64,000 bases of DNA from Tetrastigma voinierianum (lineage: Eukaryota; Streptophyta; Magnoliopsida; Vitales; Vitaceae): the NCBI GenBank assembly GCA_016808115.1, contig JAEQBH010007399.1, forward strand, positions 1 through 64,000, given 5' to 3'. Position 1 is the stretch's first letter. Each line of letters starts with the position of its first letter. Shown here piece after piece: positions 35,707-48,642 of this stretch. A program made the position numbers and the translations under genes. Under the pieces are notes generated by a model that saw only the letters and a list, made by a program, of their open reading frames with translations, made no database searches and was not told where the DNA came from.

Positions 35707-36113
35707 AGGGCTTCCTAAATCAAGCCGAGTCATGTTGGGGTCTTCGTTTACTCTCACCCTCCGCTACTCATCACATACCTCATTAATAAATTACCTTCGA
35801 GTCGAGCTCCAAATACTCGGATTTGGTCATAACTCGTGTCACAAAATTATAGTTATTTAACATTATGTCTTCTCTTTTGTTTTTCACTTTGTATCCGTCT
35901 TATTATAATAATGATTTGAATGTATCGATATTTTACGACGTGATGTTTTACAGCTACAACAATATATGAATAATTGATCGTAAATATTATATAATTACTA
36001 TATTATCAAAATTACAAGTTTTATGTCAATTTATTATATTGTTAATATATATATTGTTTCTTTCTTTTTGGGTTTTTTGCCATTTGTATTTTTTATCTAT
36101 TCATCTATTATGT
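35000..36113. other. Intergenic DNA with microsatellites
   Basis: Holds a (TCA/TCT)n tract at about 35130-35162, an A17-like run near 35287 and a compound (TA)n at about 35664-35706. The plus-strand Ser-rich frame at 35097-35495 is a by-product of the TCA/TCT tract. No gene is seen. Confidence 0.6.
35664..35706. repeat. (TA)n microsatellite
   Basis: Alternating TA for about 43 bp with one ATGTAT interruption. Confidence 0.9.
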
Positions 36114-38865
36114 TGTAATACCCCAAATTACATCATAATAGTTTTATAACATGTTTAAAGTATAATAAAAGTGAAAGTATATTTTAAAATAAAGATAAAA
36201 ATAAAATAAGGAAGAACCCGAAATTAATACAAAAGTTAAGAGTAAAGTAATAATCTAATAAGCTTATATGCCAAAGTAGGAATATGCATAAGTTAAGAAT
36301 AATAAAGAATATGAGAGGCTATTGTAAAAAAATCATAAATTGATTGGCAAATATTAGAGAGTTAGAGGACCAAAGTGAAATAAAAATGGGATAAAATCAA
36401 TTAAGGATAAGACCAAAATAAATATATCATTTTGGTCTTAGAGAAAGAGAGAGCAAACGGATAAGAGAGAAGAAGAAGAGAAGAGAATAAATAATAAGGA
36501 AAAAGCAAGATCACAGATGGATTGTAAGATAAGTCTAAATTGCTTTTGGTTTGATTTGAGTATAGTATTTGTCTAGTTTTGGTATAGAAAGTATGTATAC
36601 ATGATTTGGAATCCCCATTTTGTGTATGGGTTGGGTTTGGAAACTCCCAAACTCATTTATTGTTGGGTGGTCGAGTGGAGAAGAGCCCCAAGACTATATA
36701 TGTGTTTTGGAAAATGTCCGTTGCAATTTGAACAAAGGAAAATTTCCCTATTTTTGATCATACGCATTAGCCGGACCTTAGAACTGGTTTTTGGGCAAGA
36801 AAGAAAGGGAATTTAGCAATGAATCATTATGGTAAATTGTAGTCACATCAGTGAATTTGATGTTAGGTTTTTGAATTTCTCAATTCGGACCTCTATAGCC
36901 CAAGTTATGATCTATTTACCTCGACAGTGCATATCGCCAATGCACATCAGCCCACACTGGCCAGCCTGGGCCGCCGCCTAGTCGCCTCAACTACTCTTGT
37001 ATTACTTCCAACTTCAGAAGGTCATAACTTCTTCGTCCGAACTCCGTTTCGGGTGTTATTGGATTATATGGAAAGCCCATTGAGTCAAGATTCCAGCCAT
37101 ATGCCTGTGGATGACAATAGGTGAATATAATCTTGCTGAAATCTAGGTTTTTCCTGGTCAGCTCGGCTAGGATTGGATAGTTATGTATGACCTCCAACTT
37201 CGGATTCGCCATACTTTCTCGTCTAACTCCAATATCAGGAAGTTTCTTAGACTCTAAGTAAAGCCCATCGAGTCAAGAATCCAGCCATATATATAGCATG
37301 ATAAGAGTGGAATCCATATTAGTCCATAATGAAACAAAGAAGTACATATGGTAATCGTAGTTGTCTGCATACAATGATATAAAAAATGCAAAGATAATTT
37401 AATAAACGATCAGACATATTACATATGATTACCTGATGACCATAATTATTGCAAATGAACATGTAATTAACATAAATACACATGGATTATCACCATAACC
37501 TAGTAGAGGGATAGATAGCATGCCTATAGAGACACGCTTGTTGCAAAGATACGCCATGTATCGAGGCCCCGCTTGCAGATGACATGTATCCCTCGATCAT
37601 TACATGGCATAGGTCACCGGCCTCGCATGCTGATGATTCCTTCGATATACGCCCCATTTAGGTCACATATTACATGGCAGCAGGTCACCTGCCTCGTATA
37701 AAGAATGATACCTTCCGGTATATACGGATAGAGATAACCTGTCTCGTACGCGATAAGACTTCGCATATATACTATTTCGTATTCGCTATAAGGCATTTGG
37801 CGCATACGAAACATAAAAGAAAAATGACAAGTATATAAATGAAATGTAAATAATATATGACATGATATGAAGCATAGCACGTTTATGCGATGATACTATA
37901 TAATTATAATAACAATAAAGAAAGCATAGCATTTGTTACGAAAAGTATATGAAATACGATAAGAAATTAAACATGTTGTGAATAAGTATATATACAAAAG
38001 AGTTCGATAAGTATATGTAATTGTTATATGTCATAAGCATATGCATTTGCATGTATGTGGTGACCTTAGCAGAGGTCAGTCCATATGTATTAATTCCCAC
38101 TAAGCCGCAAAGCTAAAGACGGTGTTTTCTAACCCAGAGGTACGTAATATGAAACCAGAGGATGTGTAGATAATCCACATCAAGAAATAAAGCTTATTTA
38201 TATCTACTTTAAATCTGACTCAAAGATCTTTGTTTATTTTGGTATAAGGTATTTGTTTATTCAAACATAATATTGAACACTTATATATGGAGTTTAGATA
38301 TATTTTTAGAATCAACACATAATATAAATAATATTATAATGTTTAACATTATATAAATAGAACAATAGTTATGTTTATAATTATATATGATAACTTCGTT
38401 ACAAACACATTTAATAGATCAATGCAGCTTAGTATATCACTGATCCATTCTTGACTGCCACCTGATTCATCGTAGAGATATACGTATATATATTTATTAT
38501 TCTGTATTTAGTATAATACTGACATGCGCAGTCCTCAATCTACAAGAACCACACATAAAATAATTATTTTAAAATAAAATTTACATGTGTAGTGTATGGG
38601 ATTGTATAAAAAGTTTTTTAATATTCTTATAAAATTATTCAACAAATAAAAATATCTTGTGAAATAACATTCATTTATTAAAGCATTTGATTTTTCTTCT
38701 TGTTATCAATCGTTTTTGTTAATAATCTAATACGGTACTGTACCACGAGAAGCCGTTTTGACTAATAAATTAGAAGCGAAGTTCTCTTAGTCATGTATGA
38801 TAGCTTAAAACCAGAGGATACGTTATTAAAATAATAAATAGTAAAATAAAATAAAATAAAAATAT
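36114..38865 (+). mobile_element. Noncoding LTR-like insertion, family A (copy 1, right edge unclear)
   Basis: Begins TGTAATACCCCAAATTACAT, like TGTAACATCCCGAAATATAT at 43783 and the complement of the right end at 57962. It shares with copy 2 the ordered words GATAAGACCAAA, CATTTTGGTCT and a GAGA/GAAGAA tract (36420-36500). It shares with copies 2 and 3 the module GAGGGATAGATAG, TGCAAAGATA and TATCGAGGCCC (37503-37575). No coding capacity is seen. The family's usual right end is missing; (TA)n tracts and a family B block follow, so the copy is probably truncated. Confidence 0.6.
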
Positions 38866-38940
38866 ATATATATATATGAAGTTCTCTAGTCATGTGTAGC
38901 GATAGCTTAAAACTAGAGGATACGTTAAAATAATAAATAG

Positions 38941-38942
<2 letters not shown>

Positions 38943-38997
<55 letters not shown>
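38943..38997. repeat. (TA)n microsatellite
   Basis: About 55 bp of pure TA. Just upstream, two near-identical blocks (GAAGTTCTC..TAGTCATGT..GATAGCTTAAAAC(C/T)AGAGGATACGTTA, at about 38777 and 38879) form a short tandem duplication. Confidence 0.9.
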
Positions 38998-39000
<3 letters not shown>

Positions 39001-39269
39001 AACGTGTAAATTATGAGTTTTAATAACCTTGTAAATTTAACGACAATGTCATGTTAAGTGGTAGTGTCGTTTATTATTTCAAACATGTATAGAGCATTAA
39101 AAAAGGTCTCACGTTTAATCATAGTCGAGACAATTTATTATCTTTAAATTAAAATGTAATAAAAAAAAATGTTACAACGTTTTTTAAAAAACCATATCAT
39201 ATCGAGATTAATCATCATAAGGAGATGGACCACAAGGATAATACTCTATCACAAAATACAATTTTTTAA

Positions 39270-41610
39270 AAAAATTCTGGTAAAACTTGGGAAAATTTGA
39301 AATTTTCTGAAAAAAAAAAGGTAAAACAGTGATTTGTGGATACGTATAAGTTAAAAACCTTTAAGTTTTATAGATTTTGGATGATGAAACGGACCTCAAC
39401 GTTAGGTTCGTAAAGCGAAATTTAGTTGTCTAAGTGAATTTCGTTAAATTACGATATAGTTGGAATTTTACGATTTTTGAGACAACGGGTGTCGGACAAC
39501 ATGTGACGAGCCATGTAGGTGACACATAACGAACCATGTGGATGACACATGGCAAGCCATGTGTCACAATGCATGACAATGACTTATGCATGTAGGACAT
39601 ATGACACATGGAGAATGTTATAAATATGGTATGGGAGTTGTTCGTAGAAGGAGGGAGCATCAAGAAGGAAAAGGAAGGAAAAAAAAAGAAGGGAGAGGGA
39701 AAGAAATGAAAGAAAGGGAGGAAAAGAAAAGAGAGAGAAGGAGAAGAAAGAGAGAGAGAAAGAAGGAGAAAATGAAAGCGGTGTTTCGACGGTCAAAACT
39801 TGCCAAACCAAGAAGTAAAGTCCATATATTCGACGAGGACTGCGCCCTAACATGTAAAGATTCTTCATACCTTGGTATATTTCTATCATTTGAGCTATTG
39901 TTTTGGTATGCTTTTGGGACCACATTGTGTCATGTTTATGGCATGTTTTATGGTATTAATTGAAACATGGCCCATTTTGCGGTCTCAATTGAAACGGGGT
40001 TGTAGTCGGTCTAAAGGGCTGCTTCCGGAACGAATTTGGGTTGAAAACTTGCGTGTATGGAGTTGCCAAAATGTTCATGCAACCCTTGAGCACACTATTG
40101 TGTGGATTGGTGCAATAGTATGGCTCCTGTTGCACTACAACTTCGGACGACCATATCTTTCTCATCTGACCTTCGATTCACACGCTCTTGAATTATTTGA
40201 AAAGATTTTTGAGTCTAGAATCTGATCACATGCCAAGAAATGAAATTTGGTACTCACAACATTGCTGAAATTTTGATCATAAGCACCATGTGTACTAAGT
40301 GCATGACATGACATGACATGCATGTTTGATGAAATGTTGATATGTGTATTATTACATTGACATGTGATGAATTGTATGTGTAGACATGGCCATTACATGG
40401 CATATTGTAAGCTATTTTGTGGACATGTTATGTCGTAATTTAGCCTAGAGGATAAAGTGCTTCATTACTTAACTAAGTAATGATTTGTATGTGACGTTGA
40501 TATATACTTGTGTGATACATTGACATGAATGAATTAATGTAGAGAAATTATATGCATGTTTGATATAATTGCCCAGGATGCATTGGTGATATGCATGTTA
40601 AAATTGTCCATATACCATGGTACAATTAGGCACTGACATATGCACGGGGACATCGCATTAAATTGGTATGAGTGCATGGTTAATGAATCGACATTGCATT
40701 TGGTGAGCTCGGTAAATGGGACAACATCCAACAGAATCGCACGATTGATTAAAAAGGTAAAGAACATATGTGCCGGGTATCAACAAGAAGGGATAGATCC
40801 TCCATCGGGTGAAAAGTCTGCCAATTATGGTCAGACATAGTTCCTAGCAGTGAAATGTCATAAAAGTGTTTAGGTTTACGGAGCCCGTTGTGAGACACCA
40901 AAATCCGCTACCCACAAAAAAGCGTATGATTTTGAATATAAAATGATCATTGTAATGTATCATCCAAAAAGCTTTGGTTTATAAACAAATGAAATTTGTT
41001 TTAAAAATGATCATTTGATGTTATCTAAAACGACGGTTTTTCACACATAGGCTTAGGCGTTGTGTGAGGAAGTCGGTGAGGACTCGGGCACATGGTACAT
41101 GATGAGTCACATCTCATTTCATGGTAAGTAGGATTATATGGTAGAAATTACATTTTACATGGAATGATTGTGGTGAGTGTGTGACCATTATATGTACCAG
41201 AGGAGTGAATTTCCTAGAGTTATCTATATTAGGCGTGGCTCACCTTTATGGGAAAGATCAAGTGCAAAAAGGTATACACCGGTGGATGGAGAGCCTTTCT
41301 ATCCAAGGCTGGTTGTGAAAAAGGCCAACATAGCCCTTAATACTATTCATTTTGTAAAATATATTAGAACAAAATAGTTTTAATATATGATTTTGTATAA
41401 GAGTGTTGTAATAAACTCTTAAGGACTATTGTGACATAGTATTGGGTAATATTTTGAGTATGATTGAAAGGGCCCAGTGGGGCTACTTTTACTCATAAAC
41501 AAGTCTCGGTGAATGAGACACTATAGTGTGGTATCAAGATATGAGATACCCATAGGTATTCCGCAGATTGACGGTTGGTTAATAAAACACCCGGGGTTTA
41601 GGGCGTCACA
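39270..41610 (+). mobile_element. Noncoding LTR-like insertion, family B (copy 2)
   Basis: Matches 16600-18539 in ordered blocks: a GGTAAAAC.GTGATTT-type start, GGATGATGAAACGGACCTCA, a middle with GGCTTAGGCGTTGTGTGAGG, AAGTCGGTGAGGACTCGGGC and a right end TATTCCGCAGATTGACGG ... CGGGGTTTAGGGCGTCACA (41610). A purine-rich GAAAGAAGGAG tract at 39650-39775 creates a Lys/Glu/Arg open frame that is not a gene. The left boundary is not defined. It could be a solo LTR of a long-LTR element. Confidence 0.5.
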
Positions 41611-42819
41611 TTTCGTACCACAGTCAAATTACTCCTTATACGAGTCAAGAAGAACCAAAAAAATAATAAATTTCTATCACAAAACACAATTACATTCATA
41701 TGGGTCAAGCTCGAGACTATTGGTTAAGATATGAGATATTTTAACCATCTCACCTACATATTCAATAAGAATATTGCAAATATCTTTTTTAGCTAAATGG
41801 TAATGATGTTTTATATGCTTTCCTATATATATGTATTAGTAAAATAATTGAACTATGGTGGATGGTTTTTTCTTAATGTTTTTTGAATTTTTGTATATTA
41901 AGAAAAAACTAGATATTTATAAGAAAATCATATATTTTTCTATCTAATTGAAACCCCATTTATTTATTTTGTGCTAATTAAATAAAAATACGTATATTAT
42001 ATTTTCTCAAAATTTAGATAAAAATTAAAAGATTGGTTTAAAAAAAAAAAAAGCAACTATTAAGTAAATAAGTTATATTCAACTTGATAGGTGAAATAAC
42101 CTCTTAAGTTTAAGTACCATTTTATAATTTAATGTGGAACCGATATAAAAAATCGGACGTTTGTAAATGACTCACACTCTCGCATTTATTCCTATCCTCT
42201 CTTAAGATACTAAGTAGCGCTTTCATGTTAAAGTATCAACTCTAAGTAGAAACACCAATCATATGCATCAAATCTTAATATAAAAGCCCAATCTAAAAAA
42301 TCGATATGTTAGATAAGATAACCTCTCAAACTTGAGTAATACTCAACAATTTTACGTGAAACCTATGCAGGATCGGACAACCAAACATTTCCATCACATG
42401 ATGGAATGAAATTCAAAAAGGTAGTCAAGGCAGGCGGCAATGGAAATGACTCTGTACTTTTTTATGATACAGATAGAGGACGTTGGAGCCACGCCACTAT
42501 ATTATTCTATTATCGTGTATTACAATCAATGCCTTCTTTCCCAATAAACTCAAAATTTTCCATTTTCCTCACATTTCCCCCAATTCTTCTTCCTGCCAAA
42601 CACCCACCCACCTTCCGGATGGATCACGGTTCTTTTGGTCTCGAGCAATAATTTCTAAAAGCAATTCTACCATTTGAAAAATAAAAGAAAACTTTCATAT
42701 TTCATAAATTTGGGGCAACATGCAATAGGTCAATTTTATTTCTAAATACTTCTAAGCAAAATACATTCATTAAAATTCTATTTGATAGTAATTTTATTTA
42801 TCTCTCTACACACACCCTA
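41611..42819. other. Intergenic, nothing recognised
   Basis: AT-rich DNA. Two loosely similar blocks with ATAACCTCT(T/C)AA..TT(G)AGTA and AAATCGGAC / GGATCGGAC words (about 42098-42165 and 42318-42380) suggest an old duplicated retroelement fragment. No gene. Confidence 0.4.
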
Positions 42820-42982
42820 TGATCAAAAGCAAAATCAATTCAATAGATTTCTCATAATAGTTTATTACAAACACACAGAATTGTACAACTCATTATATAT
42901 ACAAGAAGTCACGTGTTTTGAAAGCTTCTAGAATAGTTGCAACTAATTGGAACACTAACTTCACATGTCAGCTTCTACAACA
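42820..42982 (-). repeat. Probable 3' LTR of copia element 2
   Basis: Sense starts TGTTGTAGAAGCTGACATGT just after a GGAGGCAGGGATG purine-rich stretch, and may end TTTTGATCA at 42820. It contains TATATATAATGAG, a TATA-like box. There is no second copy in the window to fix the left edge. Confidence 0.5.
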
Positions 42983-43782
42983 TATGTTCATCATCCCTGC
43001 CTCCTCGAGTTGGCGTTGGGTGATGAGATTCAGCCATGCCCAACTTGGATAAGAAACGAGAGAAAAGAGGGACAAAAAGGGATTTAGTAAAAAGATCAGT
43101 CGGTTGATGAGTGGAAGAAATATGTCGAGGTACAAGAAGACCAGCTTTGAACTTGTCCCGAATGAGATGGCAATCAATCTCCAAATGTTTAGTACGTTCA
43201 TGGAAAACCGGATTCTGAACAATGTGTAATGCAACCTGGTTGTCACAATGAAGAGGAATAGGAAGGTGAAGAGGAAGATTGAACTCCTGCAAAAGAGATG
43301 TGCACTACTGAAGCTCACAAGTGGTGGTAGCCAAGCTGCGATATTCGATCTCAGCCGAAGAATGAGAGATCGTGCTCTTCTTCTTGGTCTTCCAAACAAT
43401 TAAAGCAGGGCCAAGGAAGAGACAATAGCTAGTGATCGAGCGGTGAGAATTTAGGCAAGAAGCCCAATCTTCATTAGAAAATGCCTTAAGGTGAAGGGAG
43501 TTTGTCGCGGGATAGAAAAGGCCCTTCGAAGGAGAAGCTTTGAGATATCTTAAAATGTGAATGGCTGCATCCCAATGAGGTTGTCGTGGGTTAGCACCAA
43601 ACTGACTAAGTTGTTGTACAGTGTAAGAAATATCAAGCCTTGTAAAATTGAGATAAAGCAAGCGGCCTACTAGACATTGAAAAGGTGTCGGGTCAAGGAG
43701 AAGAGAACCAGACTCAACAAAAATTTTGTGTCCTTTAGGCAGGGAGTGATGGCTGGTTTAGCTCCCAAAAGGCCAGCATCCA
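42975..43782 (-). pseudogene. Copia element 2 RNase H and preceding region
   Basis: Pieces: LLGAKPAITPCLKD near 43760, LYLNFTRLDISYTVQQLSQF near 43640, HILRYLKASPSKGLFYP, EDWASCLNSHRSITSYCLFL, HSSAEIEYRSLATTTCELQ, and in the next frame PIPLHCDNQVALHIVQNPVF, HERTKHLEIDCHLIRDKF and QPTDLFTKSL. This is the complete RNase H set of a copia element. One frameshift near 43305 separates the two open pieces (118 and 105 codons). Confidence 0.92.
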
Positions 43783-46627
43783 TGTAACATCCCGAAATAT
43801 ATCATAGCAGTTTTCTGATTGTTATGGTATATTAAAAGCTTAAATCAAATTTTCGTGAAATAAAACGAGAGACCCGGAATTAATAATGGAGCCAAGGGTA
43901 AATTAGTCATTTACCACTTAAGGATTTAATTAATATAAATGAAAAGATGGATGCCAAAGTAGAAATTTAATAAGTTATGGATTCAAGACAATTAGAGAAA
44001 AGATAGAATAGAAATAATAAAGAATGGAAGGGCTTAAGTGCAAAAATGGGTTTTTTATTGTTGGCCAAACATGGCCTTAACAAACCCATGGATAAGACCA
44101 AACATTTGGTCTCATTTTGAGAGAGAAAACCGTAGAGAGAAGGAGGAAAAGAGAGAAGAAGAGGAAGAGGAAGAAGAAGAAGAGAAGAGAAGGAGAGTCT
44201 ACAATCAAAGGTATGGAACTCGGATTTTCGTTTGGAACTATATGTTTCATAGGAGTGGATTTCTGTTCAGATATATGTCAGGCTGGCAGGAAACCTAACT
44301 CCTAGAATGAAATTATGTATGGAAATTATCATAAATCCTTTGTTTCTCTAGGATTTGCTATGAGAGGACTAGAGTTCATTTATATGTTGGTTCTAAGGGT
44401 TATGTAAAGTGGTTGAACTTTGATTGTTCTGCTTCTCTAGGTTTTGATGTGGATCCTAGATTTCTTGAAGCTGGGTTGAGTAAACCTGTGCCTTGCATAA
44501 GAGATGAATATAAACCATGTTGGAGTTCAATGTATGCATAAGATAAGTATTGAAAGAGGAATTGAGTAGAAAAGAGATTACAAGAGACATATGAAACATT
44601 TGATGTGCTTTGAAGTGATAGAATTGATTTGGGTATCAAAATATGGAAAATGGGGAAAAACACATTTTAGGGCATTTCGGTAATTTACTGGTACACTTTG
44701 AAAGTGTACCGCACACTTTTGTTTCTGTCATTTTGGGGCCAAAGTGTACCGGCACACTTTAAACAGAGCACCCGCCGCTATGTTCCCAATTTCGACTGGG
44801 CCAGATTTGGCCATAACTTGCCCATTTCCTTATCCCAATCTGAGTGGGATTCGGCCAATAAAATAGACTCTGGCGAGACATCCATATAGAAATAGACATC
44901 GTCAAATTCATGATTCTAAGTGGCCTAAATCCACTGAAGTGGGACCATGTGCAAAACCAAACTAAGCTCTCATGTTGAACATAGAGAAGTCCGGTTGTTT
45001 CGACAGAACTTGGAGTTCCAAAGGTTCGAATTGGGTGATTCCAGTTGGAATAGAACCCTAGCACCTTAGCTTTAATGAGTGGTATGACATAGTGTCAAAA
45101 TATGAAGTTAAGACCCTTAAAAATAAGTAATACAAACTATCCCTAGAAAATCTGTGAATAACTAGCTGGGCATAAAATGCCTATAACTTTATTTCTCGAT
45201 GATCCAATCGGATTGATTCCAATTCCTAAGTAAAATAGATTCCATAGATGAATAAGAATATAGGAATAAGGTGTATCATAGACATCATACTTACAGCATA
45301 TGAAGTGCCATATGAAATAGTACTTAAAATGTGTTGAAAACATAAAATGCAATATATATATAGATGTGTTCATGAACATGAATATGACATGAATATAGGA
45401 TTATATGATAGATATACTTAAATGAATAGATAGAACATGAAGTAAGAACAATTGATGTGAATAATGTAAAAGATACGAAGATACGATATGCATATACCGA
45501 AAGCGAATAAAGATTAACACGCTGAGTAACATAGCGATAGAAAGACATAAAATGATAAGAAACGATAGAGATAAGCAAGCATTTAATAAAGATAGAATGA
45601 GAACATGTACATAAAAATTATAGTACATATATGAAAATGTGAAATTAGAGTAAAAAGCCTCACACGATAGGAATATAAAGCACAAGAATAGCTAAAACAC
45701 AGATAGAAAGAAATATAAATGATATAAAGAGATATGAATATATGTATTATATAGATATATGAGAACCTTAATATGAAACTACAGATATGAGAACTAATAC
45801 AGCAGGGTGCAATGATATATATAGCATAAGCAATTATGATAACAATAGTTATTCAGCGCTATGAGATGTACGTAAAATACAAAGTTGATTGTCCGTTAAC
45901 CTCGTAGAGGGATAGATAGGTTATTCATAGGAAATATTACAGCTTGTCATGCAAAGATATTCATAGACAAGATATATCGAGGCCCTGTTTGGGTCAATAG
46001 ATGAGATCCTGTTGATCAGTGGCCCCAAGAAGGGTCACCATTAATAGGACCGATATCACCGTCTCAGAGACAGTTGATAGTACCTCTCTGCACACATAGA
46101 CGTAAATCACTGCCTCAGATGTGCTGATAGTACCTTCAGTACACATAGTTATTTCCCATATCCGCCCTACGTATTCTTCGCAGACATGAAAACTAACAGA
46201 AATGATATGTATAAAATATATAACATGATATGAGAAGCATAGCATCGCTTATGCGATGAAAGTACGCATAATTACAAGAACAAGAAGTATCAGACAACTT
46301 GATATGAAAAATAAGTATATAACACAAGAAACGTATTAAAGTATAAGACAAAAGCACAAAGTATAGGATGAGTAGAATAAGAATGTACAAATGTATATGA
46401 AGTATAGGAATAGGACAGGATAACAAGATATGAAAAGTACAAGATGAACGCATATAACAGGAAAGGATACGATAGTACAAGTATGAAAGTGAAGAATGCA
46501 ATAAATCATAGAACCGAAAGATGAAAAAGACATAGACTAGAGATATGATAAGTATAGGAATAGAAAAAGTTCGACATGCAATAGGAATATAAAATGATAA
46601 GGAAATTAAGTTATAGAAATAGTGTTT

Positions 46628-46660
<33 letters not shown>

Positions 46661-47150
46661 GCATATGTATGTTTTCAGATAAATAATATTAGTGGTTGTC
46701 CATGCTTATGTTCCTACCTGCGTGAAGCTTTAGCACGTGTTCAATCCGTGTAGGTACAGGAGAAGAGGAAAGCAGAGTACGAGTCGATCCACATCAGCAG
46801 CCGAGGTTAACACATCAATAGGGGTCCATTGGAAAATTTTTGGTATAATGTATAAGTCTTTTTGTTTCTTTTTGAAACAATGTAAATGTTGAACACTATT
46901 AAATATGTACATATATAAGTAATTGTATATAATGGACTCCGATATGTGTATAAATCAGGATACACCACTCCTGGTAGTTCTTTTGTATATGTACAAAATG
47001 ATTTTTGTTATTATTGAAATTGTTTGTAAAAATTAACAGGTATAGGTGCTGCCCCAGAAAGAATGAGTTTCAAATGAGAGTCCCATAGATAGTAGGAGAG
47101 GTCTTTTCCTAACTGTCCCACTTCACTACCCCACCGGATCTGGGCGTGAT
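43783..47150 (+). mobile_element. Noncoding LTR-like insertion, family A (copy 2), 3368 bp
   Basis: Begins TGTAACATCCCGAAATATAT and ends CCGGATCTGGGCGTGAT. The flanks ATCCA (43778-43782) and AACCA (47151-47155) are a 5-bp target duplication with one mismatch, and removing the insert rejoins the copia pol sequence at the right codon. The interior has GATAAGACCAAACATTTGGT, a GAGA/GAAGAA tract (44110-44200), the GAGGGATAGATAG...TATCGAGGCCC module (45906-45985) and a (TA)n at 46631-46657. The minus strand is rich in Phe/Tyr/Ile codons by composition only. No gag or pol is present. It fits a solo LTR of a long-LTR retrotransposon. Confidence 0.75.
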
Positions 47151-47155
47151 AACCA

Positions 47156-48071
47156 TGAGAAGATCAAGTATATACTTGCGTTGGTGAATGTAAGTTCCAT
47201 GAGGGTGGTGTTCAATTTCTATCCCTAATAAATACTTGGCATAATCCATATCCTTGATGGTGAAGCAAGAATGAAGAAATGTTTTGGTCTCCAAGATATC
47301 ATATTCAAGTGATATAGCAATAAGTACATCATCGACATACACAAGGAGAGCAAGAAAGGAGGTATCAGTACTCTTGATAAAAAGACACTGATCAAAATAA
47401 GACTTCCAAAACCCAAAACCATGAAGCTTGGATGAGAGCTCCACATTCCATTGCCTAAAGGCTTGTTTAAGGCCATAAAGAGAGCGACGAAGAAGGTAGA
47501 CCTGACCTAGTTTAGCAACTAAATAACCCTCAAGAGGAAGCATGTATACTTCTTCATCAAGGAAGCCACGGAAGAAGGCATTATGGATGTCAAGTTGATG
47601 AACTGAACATGAATGAGCAATGGCAATAGCTAGAAGCATGCCGACAGTAACTGGTTTGGCCACTTGAGAGAAGCTATCAAAATAGTCAATGCCTTCAACT
47701 TGATTGAAACCTTTGTCCACAAGACGGGCCTTGTGTCTATCAATTGTGGGTAAAGCAAGGGAGAAATTGGTGATATAATCGCGAAGCCAAGAAAGAGGTA
47801 TGCGGTTCCTTGGTGTGGGACTTGGAGAATAAGGAGAAAGAGAATGTGGTAATGAAACAAAAGATGTGGGGCAGGAAGTAGGAGTGGAAGGAAGAGAAGA
47901 TGGAGAGGGTGCCACTATGGGAGGTGAAGATATATGATCAGATATAGGAAGAGGCGTGGGGGAAAGTGGAGGAGTGGAATGGGAGAAAATATGAGTTTCC
48001 CCAGGGAATATAGCTTCATGAAACACCACATCCCTGGAACAAAAAACTGTTTCAAATGTAAGACCAAACAA
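47156..48071 (-). pseudogene. Copia element 2 reverse transcriptase with deleted linker
   Basis: A long open frame begins at the integrase end (SRDVVFHEAIFPG), goes through a Pro/Ser-rich linker, and enters RT at DRHKARLVDKGFNQVEGIDY. It then shows FDSFSQVAKPVTVGMLLAIA, VHQLDIHNAFFRGFLDEEVY, SLYGLKQAFRQWN, the catalytic LLVYVDDVLI and DYAKYLLGIEI. The roughly 100 residues normally between the linker and DRHKARL (including the GCKWVYKIK block) are absent, so the copy carries an in-frame deletion. The frame stops inside the family A insert. Confidence 0.92.
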
Positions 48072-48082
48072 TTTGTAAGTTG

Positions 48083-48642
48083 TTAGTCCAAAGGAAAACT
48101 AGGAAAAGAGACATCTGTGACGCCACAGGCAAATTTATCTTTATGTGGATGAAGATTAGTGGCAAAGCAAAGACAGCCAAAGCACTCGAGATTGGAATAG
48201 TCGGGAGGGGTGCCATAAAGTCTTTCATATGGTGTTTGCCAAGCTAGAATACAGGATGGAAGCCGATTGACAAGATAAAAATATGCGAATGGCATGGTCC
48301 CAAATGAATCTTAGTAAAGAAGATTGAAATAAGAGGCCTCTAGCTAATTGTAAGAAGCTTTTATGTTTGCGTTCAACGACACCATTTTGTTAAGGGGTGT
48401 ATGTACAACTCTTTTGATGAATAATTCCATGAGTGGCAATAAGAGATTGGAAAGAAATACTTGGAAATTCTGTGTTAGTGTCAGAACTAATGGATTGAAC
48501 ATTTTTATGGAACTGGATGGTAACCATTGCATGAGAATGGAAGGAGTTTGAGATTTATGAGAAATAAGGTAAGTCCATGTGGCTATGCTATAGTCGTCTA
48601 CAATGGTGACCATGTACTTACTGTTGCTAAAACAAGGATGAT
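48083..48642 (-). pseudogene. Copia element 2 integrase fragments
   Basis: YMVTIVDDYSIATWTYLISH (from about 48615) is the integrase core start with the catalytic DD pair. Further left MPFAYFYLVNRLPS, TPYERLYGTPPDYSNLECFG and CFATNLHPHKDKF are the integrase C-terminal half. The central part is frameshifted. The 5' end is cut by an hAT terminus at 48643. Confidence 0.9.

Larger units (their letters stand above)
42820..48642 (-). mobile_element. Ty1/copia retrotransposon 2, 3' part, broken by two insertions
   Basis: Minus-strand order is integrase (48642-48083), RT (48071-47156), then RT-RNase H (43782-42975) and a 3' LTR. The 3368-bp family A insertion at 43783-47150 separates YILDLL from the downstream DAGLLGAKP sequence. 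The integrase start is cut by an hAT end at 48643. No gag or 5' LTR of this element was found to the right, so its 5' part is missing or far away. Confidence 0.88.

Noticed and set aside
39586..39963. Plus-strand frame with a long Lys/Arg/Glu stretch
   Set aside because: Produced by a GAAAGA/GGAGAA tract in a noncoding LTR-like block; a similar tract exists at 44110-44200 and 36430-36500 without conserved protein.
45143..46533. Run of minus-strand open frames rich in Phe, Tyr, Ile and Ser, like small membrane proteins (also 55027-56192 on the plus strand)
   Set aside because: They arise from AT-rich, purine/pyrimidine-biased sequence inside family A insertions. They overlap in several frames, have no conserved motif, and are not preserved between copies.
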